The translations under genes and the position numbers were made by a program. A stretch of DNA of 7,295 bases from DAOUMU01 sp034409055. Its GTDB lineage: Bacteria; Chloroflexota; Anaerolineae; 4572-78; J111. The notes below the pieces were generated by a model. The model was not told the origin of the DNA. It worked only from the letters and a program-made list of their open reading frames with translations, and ran no database searches. Each line of letters opens with the position of its first letter. The stretch's first letter is position 1. Positions 5,683-7,295 of the stretch are shown piece by piece. The DNA is taken from assembly GCA_034409055.1 (NCBI GenBank), contig DAOUMU010000509.1:1-7295 (forward strand). Reading direction: 5' to 3'.

Positions 5683-5773
5683 TAAAAATAGACCTTGTAG
5701 GACAAACTTAAGTTTGCCCTACGGTACGGAAATTCTCATCATTGGTGGTGTGTCAACCCTCGTGATAACTCCT
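5683..5773 (-). repeat. Dispersed ~92 bp palindromic repeat, copy B (tandem with copy A)
   Basis: It is separated from copy A by one base and identical to it except at one position (GGAAATTCTC against GGAAACTCTC). The palindromic core is 5697-5722, and CTCCT at 5769-5773 closes the unit. It ends 23 bp before the stop of the minus-strand ParB-like gene, so it lies in that gene's 3' untranslated region. Near-identity of A and B implies a recent tandem duplication or paired insertion. Confidence 0.9.
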
Positions 5774-5796
5774 TTTTTATGTTAGGATACCTATTT

Positions 5797-7143
5797 CTAA
5801 CTGACCAAAACACTCTGGAGATTGAGCTTTTGGCGAAAGAACTTGATCAATCGGGTAATGGGGTTAGCCAGACCGGCTTGCTCCAAATCTTCAATAATTT
5901 TCTCGTTCGGTATCTGGCCCATGGCTTGTTTTTCTTCCTCAAGCGCAGCCCGGTGCGAAACAAGCCAAATATAAAGATCGGCTTCGGTGTGGTCTGGAAA
6001 CTGTTCTAACACCTTGCGCTCTCGAATGAGCTGCACCACGGGCAGGTAGACGTGATCATACCAACTGCCAACGGCTTCTTCAAAAGAAATTTCACAGTCG
6101 TGCTCTGTTTCTTGAAGGTATTTGTGAACGGTAATATGCTCTGTGGCTAACTGGTAGCATTCCGGAGCGGTAAAGTGAACCCCATGCTCTGGCCTGATTT
6201 TATCCAGTTGCGTTTCTGTTAAAAATTTGGCCTGGGCCGCTTTTAAGGGGAGAGTTTGCAGGTCCAGCTTGTGGCGAAAGAGCCTGATCAGCCGGGTAAA
6301 AGGGTTGCTGGTCTTTTCCTCTAAGGCTTCAATCAGTTCTTCGTCGGAAACGTATCCCAGGGCCTCGGTCTGTTTCTCCAGTTCGGCCCGGTGCAGAAGC
6401 AACCAGGCGTATAGATCGGCTTCGGTACGATCTGGAAAGTGTTTTAGGACACCACGTTGCCGGATAAGCTCAATAATAGGCATGTAAACGTTATCGTACC
6501 AACTGGCTACGGCCTCTTCACCGGAAATCTCGCACCCGCACTCTGTCTCTTTAAGATATTTATGAAAAGCAATGTGCTGTTTAACCAGGCGATAACGACC
6601 GGGCTCAGTAAGCACGACGTTCTGTTCCGGCCTAATTTTATCCAGACGGGTCTTCTCAAAAAATTCAGTCTGTTCCATTTTCAGCAGGATGTCGTCCAGA
6701 TCATCGTCTTTATCAATGGGCACTGAGGTTTTATATTCTATGACGTAAGCTTCGATTGTTTTGGCTTTGTGGGTGCGGACCACAGATACCCGGTGATTGC
6801 CATCGCGCACGAAATAAATGTCGCCTACTTTATAGACCTCGATGGGGGGAAACCCCTGCTCGTGGGACACCACATCGACCCGCCGCCAGCGGTCGGACGT
6901 GGTATCATTTTTGGGTAAAAAGGTGCGGGTAAAGTCTCGATAACGGCCAGTACTGCCCACAATTTTATCCAGCTCGATCTCTTGCAAACCTTTGTAGGTG
7001 GAGTCTCGCAACCGCAAATTTTCTCTAACTTCCTCGAAAGAAAGTAATTCACTCGGACGGCCGGTGAAAAAATTGAGCCACTCCTCGATGAAGGCTTGTT
7101 GTCGGGCTTCGGTAAATTCTACGCTTGATTGTACGGTCAACAT
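5797..7143 (-). CDS. ParB/sulfiredoxin-fold protein with a tandemly duplicated DUF4032-like domain
   Basis: The product is a 448-residue soluble protein. Residues about 55-140 form a ParB/Srx-like domain: I-x-L-DKIVGSTGRYRDFTRTFLP (56-77), RRVDVV (87-92), then PPIEVYKVGDIYFVRDGNHRVSVVR (99-123), where DGNHRVSV replaces the GERRxRA box of classical ParB. This arrangement recalls DUF4032 proteins. Residues about 161-299 and 307-448 are two copies of one domain; both contain LDKIRPE, EHI/QHI-x-x-HKYL, CEIS-x-EEAV-x-SWYD-x-VY-P, FPD-x-TEADLY-WL-x-x-HRA-LE and NP-x-TRLI-x-F-R-KL-LQ. The start is supported by a strong AGGGAGGT (7158-7151) seven bases upstream. It lacks a ParB helix-turn-helix and has no ParA neighbour, so a partition role is unlikely; function unknown, perhaps nucleotide-dependent. 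It is convergent with the sugar operon, with the repeats between them. Confidence 0.88.
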   Translation of the reverse strand: MLTVQSSVEFTEARQQAFIEEWLNFFTGRPSELLSFEEVRENLRLRDSTYKGLQEIELDKIVGSTGRYRDFTRTFLPKNDTTSDRWRRVDVVSHEQGFPPIEVYKVGDIYFVRDGNHRVSVVRTHKAKTIEAYVIEYKTSVPIDKDDDLDDILLKMEQTEFFEKTRLDKIRPEQNVVLTEPGRYRLVKQHIAFHKYLKETECGCEISGEEAVASWYDNVYMPIIELIRQRGVLKHFPDRTEADLYAWLLLHRAELEKQTEALGYVSDEELIEALEEKTSNPFTRLIRLFRHKLDLQTLPLKAAQAKFLTETQLDKIRPEHGVHFTAPECYQLATEHITVHKYLQETEHDCEISFEEAVGSWYDHVYLPVVQLIRERKVLEQFPDHTEADLYIWLVSHRAALEEEKQAMGQIPNEKIIEDLEQAGLANPITRLIKFFRQKLNLQSVLVS

Positions 7144-7295
7144 TATGATAACCTCCCTTTCATAAACTATCTATACTTTCGCAGTTTTGATGCGGTTATT
7201 GAGCTTAACATAAAGACAAATAGGTCGCTTTCGCAAAAATCGAAGGCAGATAAGCCAGAAAAACTGATTGAAAGAGCTACCTAAGCCGCAATACG
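7144..7295 (-). promoter_or_regulatory. Upstream region of the ParB-like gene
   Basis: Beyond the ribosome binding site (7151-7158) there is no clear -35/-10 pair. CTTTCGCA occurs twice in direct orientation (7176-7183 and 7228-7235), and a small hairpin (TTCG/CGAA arms around an AT-rich loop) spans about 7230-7244. Either could be an operator, but the evidence is weak. No coding frame was recognised. Confidence 0.25.

Noticed and set aside
5591..5773. CRISPR-like array from two tandem repeats
   Set aside because: Units are 91 bp and directly adjacent with a one-base gap, with no spacers and no cas genes.
6227..6726. Plus-strand frames opposite the ParB-like gene
   Set aside because: They arise from the duplicated minus-strand domain and show no protein features of their own.

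Overview
The window looks like a bacterial chromosomal fragment of moderate GC. The best guess is a filamentous-type Chloroflexota (Anaerolineae-like) genome. This rests on protein resemblance recalled from memory: a heme A synthase-like protein similar to the CtaA half of Chloroflexota CtaA-CtaB fusions, and a DUF4032-like ParB-fold protein. No search could be run, so the taxonomic call is tentative.

Layout. Bases 1-442 hold no convincing gene but are dense in nested inverted repeats, as expected of one or two structured RNAs. The 3' part resembles the right end (omega-RNA region) of an IS200/IS605-type TnpB element. It runs into a ~92 bp repeat (copy C, 426-517) with a strong palindromic core and AGGAG on both sides; the downstream AGGAG is the Shine-Dalgarno of the next gene. 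That gene (526-1461, +) is a CtaA/COX15 family protein that has lost three of the four expected heme-ligand histidines and ends inside a heptanucleotide tandem repeat. A small unknown protein (1509-1970, +) follows, then a convergent CPBP-family membrane protease (1967-2719, -) whose stop overlaps it.

A divergent promoter region (about 2816-3048) leads into a two-gene operon: sucrose-phosphate synthase (3049-4563, +) and a PfkB-family sugar kinase (4569-5540, +). Together they suggest sucrose synthesis from UDP-glucose and fructose 6-phosphate, with the kinase perhaps recycling fructose. The operon is followed by a perfect 28 bp palindrome and two tandem, inverted copies (A and B) of the same ~92 bp repeat.

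The last gene (5797-7143, -) encodes a ParB/sulfiredoxin-like N-terminal domain followed by two tandem copies of a ~140-residue helical domain. Related repeats in opposite orientation therefore bracket about 5 kb (ctaA-like to pfkB). The most unusual features are this AGGAG-bounded repeat family, the ligand-stripped heme A synthase, and the domain duplication in the ParB-like protein.
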